Assembly (NCBI GenBank): GCA_034359265.1
Contig: CP136894.1
Coordinates: 27,124,501-27,188,500, forward strand
Direction: 5' to 3'
Source of the DNA: Canna indica
Taxonomy: Eukaryota > Streptophyta > Magnoliopsida > Zingiberales > Cannaceae
DNA: 64,000 bases
Positions within the stretch are counted from its first letter, which is position 1; each line of letters begins with the position of its first letter. Shown here one piece after another: positions 62,430-64,000 of this stretch. Both the position numbers and the translations under genes were made by a program. The notes under the pieces are model-generated. The model worked only from the letters and a program-made list of their open reading frames with translations. It searched no databases and had not been told where the DNA came from.

Positions 62430-63855
62430 TGTCACACCCCAACTGAGGGTAGTGTGATCGGCCAGGGCCTACATCCTGTCCTGTAGCCTACTATCTAGAC
62501 TGACATAAGGAAAACCAAATCGTATCGATAAAAGAAATCTCAACACACTTTATTAAGAGTTTTCAAAGTCACAATTTTTATGTTTTCCGAAACAAGTAAG
62601 AACACCAACATCAAAATAACTGAATGTTTCAAGTAACAAGTTTTACAACTCTTTTAAATACATCTGTCAGTGCAGAAACTAAAAGCAACTACTAGACACT
62701 GGTTCAAGACTCATGGACGCCGCTACGAGATATGGCACCGCCTCCTGCTCACCAGCTGCACCATGTCGACATGCCAAAGTCACTGCTTATGCTCTACAAA
62801 AATAAAGAATAAATTGTGAGTCAACTTGAGACTCAGTGAGTGGCTCTAGCGAAGCTCCACCTAAGCCTCAGTTATGTATGCATATCATATAAGGCAACAA
62901 AATGAATGTACAAGGAGGTAAACTACTTCTAATGCGACTACCGACCCCAATGGATCAATCTGTACAAACTGAACATGTGATAACCTGCCATCTCGGCCTA
63001 TCAAGCCTACTTATGGAATAAATATCTCGGCTACAGCTATCCCTACTATATCAGGTAGTATCATACTGACCATCAGCCACATCATCTCAAGATGTAAGCA
63101 AACAATCCCGGACTGTCGACTAGATGATCCACTAGTCTTCGGACACCGTCTAGGGTAAGGATAGATAGTCCCACCCAACTGGGGTCTACACCTAGCGGGC
63201 CTGCTGGCGCACCTCAAGACCCAACACTGGCCATACTGAGCATTGGTCATTCCCGACCTCCACGCCCCTCGGCGGACCATCTCAAGCACATCACACAATC
63301 AATGTCCTAGGGTTTCTATATATACACTTCGGGCCATTGCCCGTATCTGACCCTAATCCGGGCTACAGGGTCAACAATTTATGCCGCCCTTTCAAAATGT
63401 GTACACCAAAGAGTTATAGGTTTCCAAATGTTTACAAGAAGTCCTAGAAGTGATATCATCTCCTAGCTAAGTTTCCATATAAGTACGATGAACATCTCAC
63501 GACGTCTTACATGTTATCTAACCTTCCACACTACGTTGGGTGAGGAATTCCTTGTATCGACTTTGGAATTCCGCCCATGAACATTTTTGGACAGCATATA
63601 TAATCTAAAGAAAAATATTCAAATGTTACAACATCTACTATATATAACCACAATATTCATGCACAACAACTTTACACTACCTTGGGAATTAAACTCCATA
63701 AGAAATAATTATCTAGCATGGCAAGGTAGCAATGAATTCAAAAATGTAGGAAATACTAAGCATGGTAAACAATTGCAACATTAAAGATCTAATGCTAAGG
63801 ATGGTCATAAAGCTAGCATTCATACAATTTCATAATCAATCAATTTACTTGCTAT
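62430..63855 (-). repeat. Antisense gypsy LTR fragment
   Basis: Starts TGTCACACCCCAACT, the reverse complement of the gypsy LTR end at 30248. It follows that LTR in order: GTGATCGGCCAGGG, then the GACTCAGTGAGTGGC block, CCCACCCAACTGGGGTCT and GGTAGCAATG. The LTR start is not reached; it is cut by the copia LTR at 63856. A different, diverged family member of the 27764 element. Confidence 0.8.
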
Positions 63856-64000
63856 TGTTGGCTTTAAGTTTTCAACCTTAGCCTTAATATCAGTTTTGAT
63901 GGTTTTGATGATAACAAACATGGGACTAATGATTTCATTGAGAATATCTTTCAGGTTCCATATCGGTTAGTGCGCGACGTCCGCAATCGGAGAAATCGGA
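63856..64000 (+). repeat. Third copia LTR, 5' end (runs off window)
   Basis: TGTTGGCTTTAAG, then GATGATAACAAACATGG and CAGGTTCCATATCGGTTAG, as at 52456-52560. Carries a local GTTTTGATG duplication not seen in the other copies. Confidence 0.8.

Overview
This window looks like nuclear, transposon-dense DNA of a flowering plant. It holds plant LINE, Ty1/copia, Ty3/gypsy, CACTA, MULE and hAT-like sequence and a degraded block of plastid DNA. The plastid block keeps the rpoC1 group II intron, which grasses have lost, so a non-grass angiosperm is favoured. I see no intact host gene, tRNA, rRNA or CRISPR array. Nearly every protein-like stretch is a broken transposon gene.

Layout: (1) 1-3.73 kb is a dead L1-type LINE (ORF1 remnant, endonuclease, reverse transcriptase). 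(2) 2.54-19.96 kb is a macrosatellite of 14 head-to-tail monomers of 1.20-1.35 kb. Each monomer joins a LINE RT fragment, a hAT-like foldback element carrying a 13-bp minisatellite, a second LINE fragment and a tail of an unidentified element called U here. Monomers 5-9 and 10-14 form two nearly identical 6.15-kb higher-order repeats. (3) 20.03-23.74 kb is an antisense copia-type solo LTR (target-site duplication CGTGG/CGCGG). It is split by a 3.1-kb CACTA-like element (TSD GAT) that carries exon-like host gene fragments. (4) 23.94-36.17 kb is a gag-only copia element (TSD TCCGC), split by a Ty3/gypsy chromovirus-like element at 27.76-35.57 kb (TSD AGAAA). (5) 36.18-37.85 kb is a gag-like coding remnant of U. 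It is split by a 14.5-kb composite CACTA (37.85-52.40 kb, TSD TAA) made of two related CACTA bodies. The second body contains 3.3 kb of plastid rpoB-rpoC1-rpoC2. (6) 52.46-55.8 kb is a second gag-only copia copy. (7) 55.86-62.43 kb is a MULE region with a transposase pseudogene, two arrays of hairpin-bearing tandem repeats and an opposite-strand Ulp1-like remnant. (8) 62.43-63.86 kb is an antisense gypsy LTR fragment, followed by the start of a third copia LTR.

The target-site duplications and an open frame that continues across the CACTA insertion let the nesting order be read. U is the oldest host sequence. The solo LTR, copia 1 and the composite CACTA entered it, and the small CACTA and the gypsy element entered the solo LTR and copia 1 in turn. 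The most unusual objects are the LINE/hAT macrosatellite, whose monomer length changes in 13-bp steps, and the composite CACTA that carries plastid RNA polymerase genes.
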